From the NCBI GenBank assembly GCA_948567375.1, contig OX419756.1, forward strand, positions 24,592,552 through 24,656,551: DNA of 64,000 bases, written 5' to 3'. Below the pieces are notes generated by a model, which was given only the letters and a program-made list of their open reading frames with translations, had not been told where the DNA came from and did no database searches. This stretch comes from Lunularia cruciata. Taxonomy: Eukaryota > Streptophyta > Marchantiopsida > Lunulariales > Lunulariaceae. Made by a program: the position numbers and the translations under genes. Below, piece by piece: positions 10,056 to 20,537 of the stretch (positions are counted from its first letter, which is position 1; each line of letters begins with the position of its first letter).

Positions 10056-11200
10056 TTGAGTTTAAAAGAGGAGACGAAGACAAAGTCTCCAGTTTTTCCG
10101 GCGGACATCCGATCCAAAGTAAAGGGTTTGATCCAAGCCAAGGTGGACCAACCCGAGGAACCTCGGGTTAAAGCCACTAGCAATCCCGTCACCATTTTAA
10201 AGCGTCCCAAAGTCAAGATGGAACATGGAGAGACTTCGACCCAAAGCCGAAGGCAAAGACGGTCAAATTGGGAGGAGTACCCCAATACAATATTTTAGCG
10301 GATCTAGCAGCCACAAATGCCAACGTAACATTCAAGCAATTGTGGGAAGATAATAAGCTGTACAAGAAGCAGCTGAATTTGGCACTCAAGAAGGTGAGGT
10401 TGATGTCAAAAAAGGACATGCCCGCTATCTATCATATTGAACAAGAAGATTTAGGATCTCTCAAGGTGGGTGCAGAGATTGCAGGGTGCATGATCACATC
10501 GATACCCGTTGATTTAGGGTCCGGTATGAATGTCATGACCAAAGATACTGCAAATTGACTCGGGTATCATACATTTGAGCCAACATCCCGAGTTTTGAAA
10601 TTTGCAGACCAAACCAGGAGACGGCCTTTGGGCATGCTGTCAAACATAACCACAATCATTGGAGGGGTGCCCTTCAAGTTGAATTAAATTGTGTTGCAAC
10701 CAGTGACAAAGACTGGTTACCCTCTGTTGATCTGAAGACCCTAGTTGTACAATGCCCAAGTTGTGGTGGATTGGCATCAGTAGAAGTTAAGATTCAAGGA
10801 CATTTCGTCCGAAGATCAGAAGCTGGTGACTGTGAGTTGGACGAAAGTTCCCCACCTTGGGCAAAAATTTTTGTGGGAAGAGGAGGACAAATCCGAAGAC
10901 TCATCGTCTTTGTCCTCAGACGAATCCGAAGAAGAAGTCCAAGTTAACTATTTGGAATGCTACGAGGTGGATGTTGAAGATGAAGATCCATATGACCTCG
11001 CCTCGGGTGAACCTGACTTGGAGGAAGGGGGTTTGATGGCAACTCGCCTCGGGTTAAGCCGAGTAAGCCACGTTGAAGGAGTCATCAACCCCGATGACTG
11101 TCAAGATGCTGTATTGACTGAAGGAAAAAATTTAAAAATTTCCAGGACAGTCACTTCGGAGGAGTTGGCAAGATACACTGCCCTGTTCAGAGAATTCTAG
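10056..11200 (+). pseudogene. pol: B1 protease and acidic spacer
   Basis: A Lys-rich segment (10056-10298) leads into the protease region at 10268-10558. Its active-site motif reads VDLGSGMNVM, the gypsy-type D-x-G-S pattern, near 10508-10540. The rest of the protease (VLKFADQ, IGGVPFKLN, then a degraded LLIGRPWLY-like motif near 10720-10750) is read with stops. An acidic Ser/Glu/Asp spacer (10826-11200) leads to RT. Stops at 10556 and 11198 look like single-base changes. The homologous region is found in B4 (45315-45812) and B3 (58289-58760). Confidence 0.72.
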
Positions 11201-12341
11201 GATGTATTTGCATGGTCTATTGATCAAATGCCGGGTATTCCACAAGAATTTGGAGAACACCGGATTGATCTGGTTGAAGGTGTGGTCCCGGTTTGGCAGA
11301 GACAATACCGCCTGAACCCAAAGTACTCGCTTTTGGTGAAAGATGAAATTGACAAGTACTTAGGGGCCAGAATCATCTTCCCTGTCTTAAGCAGTGAATG
11401 GGTCTCCCCCATTGTCATTGTCCCAAAGAGGAAAACAAGGAAGATCCAAGTGTGCCAAGACTTCCGGAAGTTGAACGCAGTCACAAGGAAAGATCATCAT
11501 CCCTTGCCTTTTACCGATGCAATTTTAGATCAAGTAGCTGGTCATCCTTGTTATAGCTTTCTCAATGGATTTTCAGGATACAATCAAGTATCCATTCGAG
11601 AAGAAGACAAGGATAAAACCACATTCACTACCGATTAGGTCACTTTTGCTTACAATCAAATGCCCTTTGGGTTGTGTAATGCTCCCGCTACTTTCCAGCG
11701 GATGATGAATTCAATCTTCAAAGATTTCTTGCGCAAATTTGTGGAAGTCTTCATTGATGATTTTTGTGTGTTTGGGTGAAGAGATGTACATTTAGATTAC
11801 CTTCGCCAAACTTTTGAAAGGTGTCGTTTTGCCGGCTTGTCATTACACCCGGAGAAATGCTTCTTTGCAATGAAGGAGGGAATTCTTCTAGGGCATTGGA
11901 TGTCAAGCCGAGGTATTGAAGTCAATGTCAAGAAGGTTAAGATAATCGCAGCTTTGGAATCCCCGAAGAACATCTGGGAGCTGAGAGCCTTCTTGGGACA
12001 CACTGGATACTACAGACGCTTTGTGTCAAATTATGCGGTGCTTGATGCACCCCTTACAAAGCTTTAGAAGAAATCTGAAGACTATCTATGGGAAGCAAAT
12101 CAAGAAGAAGCTTTCCAGGTGTTGAAGAAGAAACAAGTTGAAGCACCAATTATGAGGGCCCTAAATTGGGACATCCCTTTTCATGTATATGTGGACACTC
12201 CGTCCATGGCCATCGGAGTTGTCTTAAGTTAGAAGGACAAAAAGAAGAAGGACTACCCGGTGTATTATGCCAGCCGACAACTTTCAGTTTCTGGAAAGAA
12301 CTATTCAACAACTGAGAGAGAAGCACTCAGAATGGTGTATA
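11201..12341 (+). pseudogene. pol: B1 reverse transcriptase and 5' part of RNase H
   Basis: RT reads almost continuously in one frame with single stops (11636, 11777, 12065): DVFAWS, the SEWVSPIVIVPK and CQDFRKLN boxes, [21 protein letters not shown] near 11660-11700, and the catalytic FIDD at 11750-11761. The thumb ends with LGHTGYYRRF. RNase H begins near 12110 (VEAPIMRALNWDIPFHVYVD, then YYASRQL and EREALRMVY) and is cut at about 12341. The rest of pol is missing. The nearest full comparison in the window is B3 (60758-62340). Confidence 0.88.
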
Positions 12342-12746
12342 TCAAATACAAAGCAAAGTAACAATTTCAGTTCTTCTTGGTTGCGTCTTTAATCTCTCAG
12401 GTAGAAACCACACCCAAAAGAGAGTAACAAGCACTGATTCGCAATCTTGTCACAAATTAACACTCCTTAATCACAACTCCTTCAATTCTTTCCAAACAAT
12501 CTTGATTGTGATGATTCAGGCTCTCCCAAAAATGGCACTTCACTACAAAACGACTTTGCCTCAAAATGGTGTTCCACCCTTCCACTAAAGGCACAACTTC
12601 CTTGATCAAAATTGCTTCACATCAACTTCGCACTGCACTCACAAATGCAGAATACTACCAACACTACAATTCCTCTCAGATCTGTCAAGGCATTGCTTCG
12701 ATTGCACTTCACTCAGGATCAAACACACAGAATGAAGATCAAGGCT
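12342..12746 (-). repeat. LTR-B of B2, left piece (minus strand)
   Basis: The reverse complement of the last part of LTR-B, lacking the terminal 80 bp or so (the TGTGACAACC end is absent). It joins the cut RNase H of B1 at about 12341. It continues at 17233 after the solo LTR-B that interrupts it. Confidence 0.88.
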
Positions 12747-13133
12747 TGTGGTGCCCACATTTTTTGTTTTTTCTCAAAATAAAGAAGAAGAAGTGTATAG
12801 AGAAGTTGGATTGCGCTTGTATGGCCAAAGAAGGCAAAGAAAAGAGTCTTTGGGATGAAACCCAAAGTAACGTGACTTCGGGTCATAAGGCAAAGTACTT
12901 GGAATTGCCCTATCAGCATACAACCTGAAGTAAATTGTCTTTGCATCGGGGGGAGCTCAACCCGAGGCAAAGACAGTCTAACAACCTTTCGTTGGGGCGA
13001 GAAATTCAAGAAGGGACCGTTCAAAAACCGGTGGCCCATACACACAAAGGTTGATGGATAGTGACAGGTGCATGCAGGAGGTGTGATTTCTCGACAGAAA
13101 CTCAAAGTGAAGAAAGACGAAGAAGTTCAACTC

Positions 13134-13141
13134 TATAAAAA
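13134..13141 (+). promoter_or_regulatory. TATA box of solo LTR-B
   Basis: TATAAAAA, 27 bp before the first ATG of the LTR ORF, same spacing as in the other LTR-B copies. Confidence 0.6.
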
Positions 13142-14698
13142 TTGAACTCGCAACGACAAAATGTCAAGGAATTTTCCTTTGCCATTGAGAAGTCGTCTTG
13201 TAGGTGATCGTGGGAAGGGAAATAGAGTTGGAATCGCGTTGGTATGTAAGGGAGAAGTTGCGAGAGTGAAATCGAGAGATAGTGAGAAGGCAGAAGAGAT
13301 GGGAGGAGGGAAGAAGAACTCTGAATTTGCAGTGAGAAATCATGCGATTTGGAGGTTAGATGTGATTGCTAGGATCAAAGTCTTGAACCAACTTCGGATC
13401 ACTTTCTTGGCATGGAACTGGAATGTGAGCTTTCCAGGTTTCATGACAGAAATCATCGAGAGCAAGTGTCTCGATGGACCCAAGGAGGAAGGGAAGAGAG
13501 GAAATCTGGCTTGCTGGATAGAGTCGGATTGGAGACTCGTATTGGGGAAGGAAGCATGCTCGGAGTAGGGGGCCACGTTCTTGGGGAAGGGAGAGATAGC
13601 TCAAGAGACCCAAGGAGTGAGAGATGCATTCTCGTCAAAGCGGACAAAGAATGGGTACAAAGTTGAGAGCTACAAAGACCCTATGAAGAGAGGAATTGTG
13701 AGTGCACTGATGGCCATCCTGAAGCCAGAGAGAACCACTTATGTGATGAAACACCAAGCAATGTTCTTTCACAAGCTATTTGCAGGAGAACCGATCAATT
13801 GGGCAAGGTGTTTCCACGGGAGAACGAGGCAGATGGTGTGGAATTTGCGGGATAAATCGCCTCCACACTACATCGTGCCGTTTGTAGCACATTTCTACCT
13901 CGGGCTAAATTTTCTGAACTCGGCAGAGCGGACTCGGATGGTGTCGCACTTCCATCTTGATTTGCAAAAGGAGGTCGACGTTGAGGAGCAGCAATACATC
14001 TTGCAAATCAGGAGCATTGATGACTACTACACAAAGACAGTGAAGAACCTGGAGGTTGCAGTGAGTACCCCAAATACGAAGAAGAGAAGTTGGCAGGGCA
14101 AAGCCAAAGACACAAAGAAACCTCGGAAGACACGGAGAGGCAACCTGAGGCGAGGTATGGTGGTGATCGAGTCGGAGGATGAAGACTCGGAAGGTGATGT
14201 TGAGCTTACGACTCAAGACTCGAAACACGATGAGGAGCCTGAGCTAACGCTGCAGAGTGGAGATACAAGTAGCGACAGCAATGAAGGAGGAGAAATGACA
14301 TCGGCACCGGCGGCTGCAGAAGAAGAATACGAAGAAGAAGAAGTGCAGGCAAAAATTGAAGCCGAGGACAATACATAGTTGGAAGACGAAGTAATAGTGG
14401 CCGAAGAGAAGAAGATTGCAGTACAGAGAGCAGTTTGCTCAAGGCAAAAGGCAAAGTGTGAAGCGGGTCCAAGTAAGGCAAAGGAAGAAGCAAATGCTAG
14501 CTCGGGAAGCAAGGCGTCGATTCCGATACGACGACTACCACGAAGAAGGCGAGTATCGGGAGAAGAAGAGGTAAAGAAGGAGGTCACTCCGCAGGTTGAA
14601 GTAGTTGCCAGTGATGGAGTGGAGTACCTGCGAGAAGTGGTGTGCCCCTTGTTAGTAAAGCTGGAGTACAAGAAGAAGGAGATGCAATCGACTTGTCC

Positions 14699-15390
14699 TG
14701 TAACACCCATTTGTGCATGTGTGTGGTATTGTGATATTTAGCTTGGTATTACAAGTACTTAAGAGATATTATTTATATAGAGATAAAGGATGGTTCTATA
14801 TTAGTCATGGTTAGCTAAAGTTAGTCATAGCTAAGATAGAGGGGACCTTACTTTAGAGGAAGTAGAAAAGATGAGCACCACTAGTTTGGATTTTAGTGTG
14901 TTGACTTGGTATTATTCCTAGGTGTTTGGCTTTGAGGAAAGAGTTGAGAACTCTTGGGCCCGCAAACCTTTTTGTTTTGGATTCTTCTTTAGTCCAAGGA
15001 TAGCCCATGTGAAGGAATCCTTGACTTAGTGGTTGGGTCAAGATAAGATCACATGCTTAGGGGAATATGCCCATGTGAATGGATATTCCTTTTTACTTTT
15101 TGACTTTACTTGACTTTTAGTCTAGTAACTTGAGTTACTACGGTAATTAGCAACTTTGGTACGTAACTATTTCACCACTATATAAACAAGGGGTGAGGAG
15201 GTACTCATCATCCTTTCATTTGCAACTATCTCTCTCTCATTGAGTTCTCTAGTGAGCAATGTATTGAGTCTTGGAGTGTTAGCCTTGGAGGAGTATGATG
15301 GAGTTGGGGTTCCTTGCCTTCTTAGTCCATGGTGCGCTACCATAATAGCCATCAGAGGTTCATCCTGAGTGAGAGACAGGCCGGCTCACA
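14699..15390 (+). repeat. Solo LTR-A with target duplication GTCC
   Basis: 692 bp, TGTAACACCC...CCGGCTCACA, flanked by GTCC at 14695-14698 and 15391-15394. Removing it restores the coiled-coil frame. A TATATAAA at 15179-15186 marks the sense direction as +. It is the innermost layer of the first tower. Confidence 0.93.
15179..15186 (+). promoter_or_regulatory. TATA box of LTR-A
   Basis: TATATAAA, conserved in the LTR-A copies, about 205 bp before the LTR end. This gives the LTR a U3 of about 480 bp and supports the assigned orientation. Confidence 0.6.
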
Positions 15391-17544
15391 GTCCAGAGGT
15401 GAAGATTGTGTTGCAGGTATTAGCAAGGCTGGAAGAAGAAAACTTGGAGTTAAAGAAGAGTATAACCCGAGGTGAGGAAGAGAGGGAAGTACTGAGAGTG
15501 GAGGTAGTAGTGAGGACTCAAGTAATTGAAGACCTGAAGAGAGAAGTGAGATATCGAGACGATCTTGTGAGAAAGAGTGACATAGCAAGGGAGAGACAAG
15601 TAGCAGAATATGAGATCTTGAAGTAGTAGTTTGCTGATTCAAGAGTAGAGGTAATCCATGCTATGGCAAGAGTAGTTGCAAAGGATCAGGAGCTCGATAG
15701 GGTGATGGAGAGTGTTGAGGAGAAGAAGCAACTCTGGCAACAAGAGTTGGCGGCACGATATAGAGAAGAAGACAGATTACGAGAGTTACTTCATAATCAG
15801 GAGGAGAGAGTTGTCCAGAAGGAGAAAGAGAAGGAGTCGGTGAAAGCTGAGTTCAAGGCGGAGTTGGTGATGTACCAAGAGGATTGGCTTGCGGATTGAG
15901 AATGAGAGCGGAAGATGAGATTCGAGCCTTTGAAAGAGATAGTCCTTCGGATGAATGCGATGTTAAGTACAGAGGCCAGTATTTGGATTGAAGAGACAAG
16001 GCTGCACGAGCTGAAGTTGTTGGTGCAGGAGACAAGATGAAGATAGACAAAGGACACGGATTTGAATGCCTTGTTAATTAGTCTTAGAACTCGTGTAGAC
16101 AGAAATATCTTAGAGGTAGAAGACAACATTTCAATTAGATTAGACTTAGTGAAAATAGAGATAGAAAAGCTTTGGAAAGATGTTAGAGCAAAACCTAAAG
16201 TAGATAACATAGGAGTACAAATGTCTTCAGAATTATCATTGGAGACATTAGAGAAGAGTGGGTCAAGAGATGAAGAGTTAGATAGATTACCCACTAGTGC
16301 AATTTCAGATCAAGAAAGAGAATTACTAGATCTGGTAGAAGAAGTAGAAGATATGAAGCCCAAGGAAAAAGTAGTAGGAAGTAAAGTTACTTTGGGTATT
16401 TGAAAGCCGATGACGAAGTAGACATCGAATCGGATTAGTAACAATTTTGAGATTTGAAGAGGTAGATATGAAGAGGTGCATTGTCATTTCAGATCTGCAG
16501 GTTAGAAAAGTTGTTGTAGAACGGTATAGTTGTTAGAACTGTCAATTTGTTCACTACTTAAGAGTGGCATTCGCAGTCAAATGTTGTTCAGTGCTCATAA
16601 TTTTTGAGAATAGATAAAGCAAAGTGCTGTGAAGTAGTGCTCGTCGCTTGAGCTTGATTCCAAGTATCAACTTTGCAATTGTGTTTGTGAGTGTTTGGAG
16701 AAATTTGAAGTGCAAGTCAGTGTGCTTGTTAGATGTTGGATTCCACAGCCTTGATCTTCATTCTGTGTGTTTGATCCTGAGTGAAGTGCAATCGAAGCAA
16801 TGCCTTGACAGATCTGAGAGGAATTGTAGTGTTGGTAGTATTTTGCATTTGTGAGTGCAGTGCGAAGGTGATGTGAAGCAATTTTGATCGAGGAAGTTGT
16901 GCCTTCAATGGAGGGGTGGAACACAATTCTGAGGCGAAGTCATTTTGCAGTGAAGTGCCCTTTTTGGGAGAGCCTGAATCATCACAATCAAGATTGTTTG
17001 GAAAGATTTGTTGGAGTTGTGATTAAGAAGTGTTACTTTGTGACAAGACTACGAATCAGTGCTTGTTACTCTCTTCTGGGTGTGGTTTCTACCTGAGAGA
17101 TTAAAGACACAACCAAGAAGAACTACATTGTTACTGTTTGCTTCGTATTTGACCAATTTTGACTCGTATCTCTGCGGGAACAAACTTTACTTACCCAATT
17201 ACCGCAAAAGTGATATTTGCCGGGTTGTCACAAGGCTGTGGAATCCAACATCCAACAAGCACACTGACTTGCACTTCGAATTTCTCCAAACACTCACAAA
17301 CAAAAGTACAAAGTTGATACTCGAAATCAAGCTCAAGCGACGAGCACTACTTCACAACACTTCGCTTTATCTATTCTCAGAATTATGAGCACTGAACAAC
17401 ATTTGACAGCGAATGCCACTGTTAAATAGTGAAGCAAACGACAGTTCTAACAACTATACCATTCTACAACAACTTTTCTAACCTGCAGATCCAAAATGAC
17501 AATGCGCCTCTTCATATCTGCCTCTTCAAATCTCAAAACTATTA

Positions 17545-20122
17545 CTAATCCGATCCGATGTCTACTTCATCATCGGCTTTCAAACCCGAACCCAAAGTAA
17601 ATTTACTTCCTACTACTTTTTCCTTGGGTTTCATATCTTCTACCTCTTCTACATGATCCAACAATTCTCTTTCCTGATCTGAAATTGCACTAGTGTGTAA
17701 TCTATCTAACTCTTCATCTCTCGACCCACTCTTCTCTAATGTCTCCAATGGTAATTTTGAAGACATTTGTACTCCTATGTTATCTACTTCAGGTTTTGCT
17801 CTAACATCTTTCCAAAGCTTTTCTATCTCTATTTTCACTAAGTCTAATCTAATTGAAATGTTGTCTTCTACCTCTAAGATATTTCTGTCTACACGAGTTC
17901 TGAGACTAATTAACAAGGCATTCAAATCCGTGTCCTTCGTCTATCTTCATCTCGTCTCCTGCACCAACAACTTCAGCTCGTGCAGCCTTGTCTCTTCAAT
18001 CCGAATACTGGCCTCTGTACTTAACATCGCATTCATCCGAAGGACTATCTCTTTCAAAGGCTCGAATCTCATCTTCCGCTCTCATTCTCGATCCGCAAGC
18101 CAATCCTACTTGTACATCACCAATTCTACTTCAAACTCGGCTTTCACCGTCTTTTTCTCCTTCTCCTTCTCCTTCTGTACAACTCTCTCCTCCTGATTAT
18201 GAAGTAACTCTCATAATCTTTCTTCTTCTCTATATCGTGCCGCCAACTCTTGTTGCTAGAGTTGCTTCTTCTCCTCGACACTCTCCATCACCTTATCGAG
18301 CTCCTGATCCTATGTGTGAAGCTACTCTCGCCATAACATGGATAACCTCTACTCTTGAATCAACAAACTGCTGCTTCACAATCTCGTACTCAGCTACTTG
18401 TCTCTCCCTTGCTATGTCACTCTTCTTCACAATATCCTCTCGATAATGCACTTCTCTCTTCAGGTCTTCAATTACCTAACTTCTCACTACTGCCTCCGCT
18501 CGTAGTACTTCTCTTTCCTCCTCACCTCGGGTTATGCTCTTCTTCAACTCCAAGTTCTCTTCTTCTAATCTCACCAACACTTGCAATACAGTCTTTACCT
18601 CTAGACAAGTCGATTGCATCTCCTTCTTCTTGTACTCCAGCTTCACCAATAGAGGACACACCACCTCCCGTAGGTACTCGACTCCATCACTCGAGGTTAC
18701 TTCTTCTTGCGCGGCCACTTCCCTTCTTACTTCTTCTTCACCCAATACTCGCCTTCTCCTCTGTAGTCTTTGTATCAGAATGGACACCTTGCTTCCCGAG
18801 CTTTCATATGCTTCTTCCTTCACCGTACTCGGACCCGCTTCACACTTTGCCTTGCGTCTCGAGCAAACTCCTCTCTGCACTGCGATCTTCTTCTCTTCCG
18901 GCTCGGTTACTTCGTCTTCCAACTGTGTGTTGTCCTCAGCTTTGATTTCTGCCTACACTTCTTCTTCTTCTTCTTCTACAGCCACCGGTGCCGATGTCAT
19001 TTCTCCCCCTTCATCATTGTTGCTACTCGTATCTCCACTCTGTAGCGTTAGCTTGGGTTCCTCCTTGTGTTCCGAGTCTTCGGTCTTGAGCTTGGCATCA
19101 CCTTCTGAGTCTTCATCCTCCGACTTGATCACCACCATACCTTGCCTTGGGTTGCCTCTCCTGGTCTTCTGAGGTTTCTTCATGTCTTCGGCTTTGCCCT
19201 GCCGACTTCTCTTCTTCAAATTTGGAGTACTCACTTTGATCTCCACATTCTTCCATGTCTTCGTATAGTAGTTGTCGGTGCTCCTGATTTGCAAAATGTA
19301 CTGCTGCTCCTCGACATCGACCTCCTTTCTTAGATTAGGATGGAAGTGCAACACCATCCGCGTTTGCTCCACCGAGTTCAGTAAATTCAACCCGAGGTAG
19401 AAATGCACTGCAAACGGCATGATGTAGTGTGGAGGCAATTTATCTCGTAGATTCCACACCATTTGTCTTGTTCTCCCATGGAAACACCTCACCCAATTGA
19501 TCGGTTCTCCTACAAATAACTTTTGAAAGAACACCGCTTGGTGTTTCATCACATACGTGGTTCTCTCTGGCTTCAGGATGGCCATCAACGCACTCACAAT
19601 TCCTCTCTTCACAGGGTCTTTGTAGCTCTCAACTTTGTACCCATTCTTTGTCCGCTTTGACAAGAATGCATCTCTCACTTCTTGGGTTTCTTGAGCTATC
19701 TCTCCCTTCCCCAAGAACGTGGCCCCCTGCTCCGAGCCTGCTTCCTTCCGGAGTACGAGTCTCCAATCCGACTCTGTCCAGCAAGCCGGATTTCTTCTCT
19801 TCCCTTCTTCCTCGGGTCCATCAAGACACTTGCTCTTGATGAAACCTGGAAAGCTCACATTCCAGTTCCATGCCAAGAAAGTGATCTGAAGTCGGCTCAA
19901 GACTTTGATCCTAGCAATCACATCTAACCTCCAAATTGCATGATTTCTCACTACAAATTCAGAGTTCTTCTTTCCTCCTCCCATCTCTTCTGCCTTCTCA
20001 CTATCTCTTGATTTCACTCTTGCTACTTCTCCTTTGCACACTAACACGATTCCAACTCTATTTCCCTTCCCACAATCACCTGCAAGATGACTTCTCAACG
20101 GCGAAGGAAAATTACTCGACAT
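17545..20122 (-). pseudogene. LTR-encoded coiled-coil protein, copy 3 (best preserved)
   Basis: Minus-strand copy of the LTR protein. Its first 389 codons (20122-18953) are open, the longest intact stretch in the window. They cover the whole N-terminal globular half, the Lys/Arg-rich segment and the start of the Glu-rich run. The stop at 18953 matches CAG in the sister copies. The same frame continues to a stop at 18476, and the C-terminal end (17925-17545) lies in another frame after a net 1-base change. Total span is 2578 bases against 2577 in copy 1. TATAAAAA lies 20 bp upstream of the first ATG (20142-20149). The downstream start equivalent to 4534 is near 19984. Confidence 0.85.
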
Positions 20123-20141
20123 TTCATCGTTGCGAGTTTGA

Positions 20142-20149
20142 TTTTTATA
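20142..20149 (-). promoter_or_regulatory. TATA box of B2 LTR
   Basis: TATAAAAA on the minus strand, just upstream of the LTR ORF copy 3, at the same place as in the other LTR-B copies. Confidence 0.6.
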
Positions 20150-20537
20150 AAGTTGCGCTTTCTTTGTCTTTCTACACTTCGAGTTTCTACCAAGAAATCA
20201 CACCTCCCGCATGCACCTGTCACTATCAATCAACCTTTGCGCGTATGGGCCACCGGTTTTTGAACGGTCCCTTCTTGAATTTCTTGCCCCAATGAAAGGT
20301 TGTTAGACTATCTTCACCTCGGGTTGAGCTCCCCCCGATACAAAGACACCTTACTTTGGGTTGTATGCTGACATGGCATTTCCCAATACTTTGCCTTATG
20401 ACCCAAAGTCACTTTACTTTGGGTTTCATCCCAAAGACTCTTTTCTTCACCTTCTTTGGCCATACAGGCGCAATCCGACTTCTCTATGCAATTCTTCTTC
20501 TTTATTTTGAAAAAAAACAAAAAATGTGGGCACCACA

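Larger units (their letters stand above)
3982..12341 (+). mobile_element. Family B element B1, 3' part deleted
   Basis: Ty3/gypsy element on the + strand: a full 3.78-kb 5' LTR, primer-binding site, gag, protease region, RT and the first part of RNase H. It ends abruptly at about 12341 inside RNase H (after REALRMVY), where the sequence becomes a minus-strand LTR-B. Integrase and the 3' LTR are missing. It is inserted in the integrase of A1. Confidence 0.87.
13161..16438 (+). pseudogene. LTR-encoded coiled-coil protein, copy 2, split by a solo LTR-A
   Basis: Same protein as 4396-6972. The frame is shared by 13161-13568 and 13581-14378 and continues to 14698. A solo LTR-A lies at 14699-15390, and the protein resumes after it with PEVKIVLQVL. 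Stops occur at 13566, 14376, 15624 (a double TAG), 15897 and about 16037. Most equal CAG, CGA or CGG codons in other copies. A small deletion near 16399 shifts the frame before the conserved end. The second Met corresponding to the preferred start is at 13299. The N-terminal half (13581-14378, 265 codons uninterrupted) is one of the best-preserved pieces. Confidence 0.83.
12747..17232 (+). repeat. Solo LTR-B with target duplication AGGCT
   Basis: Full LTR-B (TGTGGTGCCC...GTTGTCACA) flanked by AGGCT at 12742-12746 and 17233-17237. Outside the duplication, the minus-strand LTR of B2 is continuous. No internal element sequence is present, so it is a solo LTR left by LTR-LTR recombination. Without the nested LTR-A it is about 3.79 kb. 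Confidence 0.93.
17233..20537 (-). repeat. LTR-B of B2, right piece (minus strand)
   Basis: Continues the minus-strand LTR-B from 12342-12746, starting with the duplicated AGGCT (17233-17237). Its right end, GGGCACCACA at 20528-20537, is the LTR's 5' end, beyond which A2's pol begins. Together the pieces total about 3.7 kb of a 3.78-kb LTR. Confidence 0.9.

Noticed and set aside
3982-20537. One single family B element with inverted LTRs
   Set aside because: Retrotransposon LTRs are direct repeats. The right-hand LTR is inverted, lacks its 3' end, and lies in A2 rather than A1, so two insertions joined by a deletion fit better.
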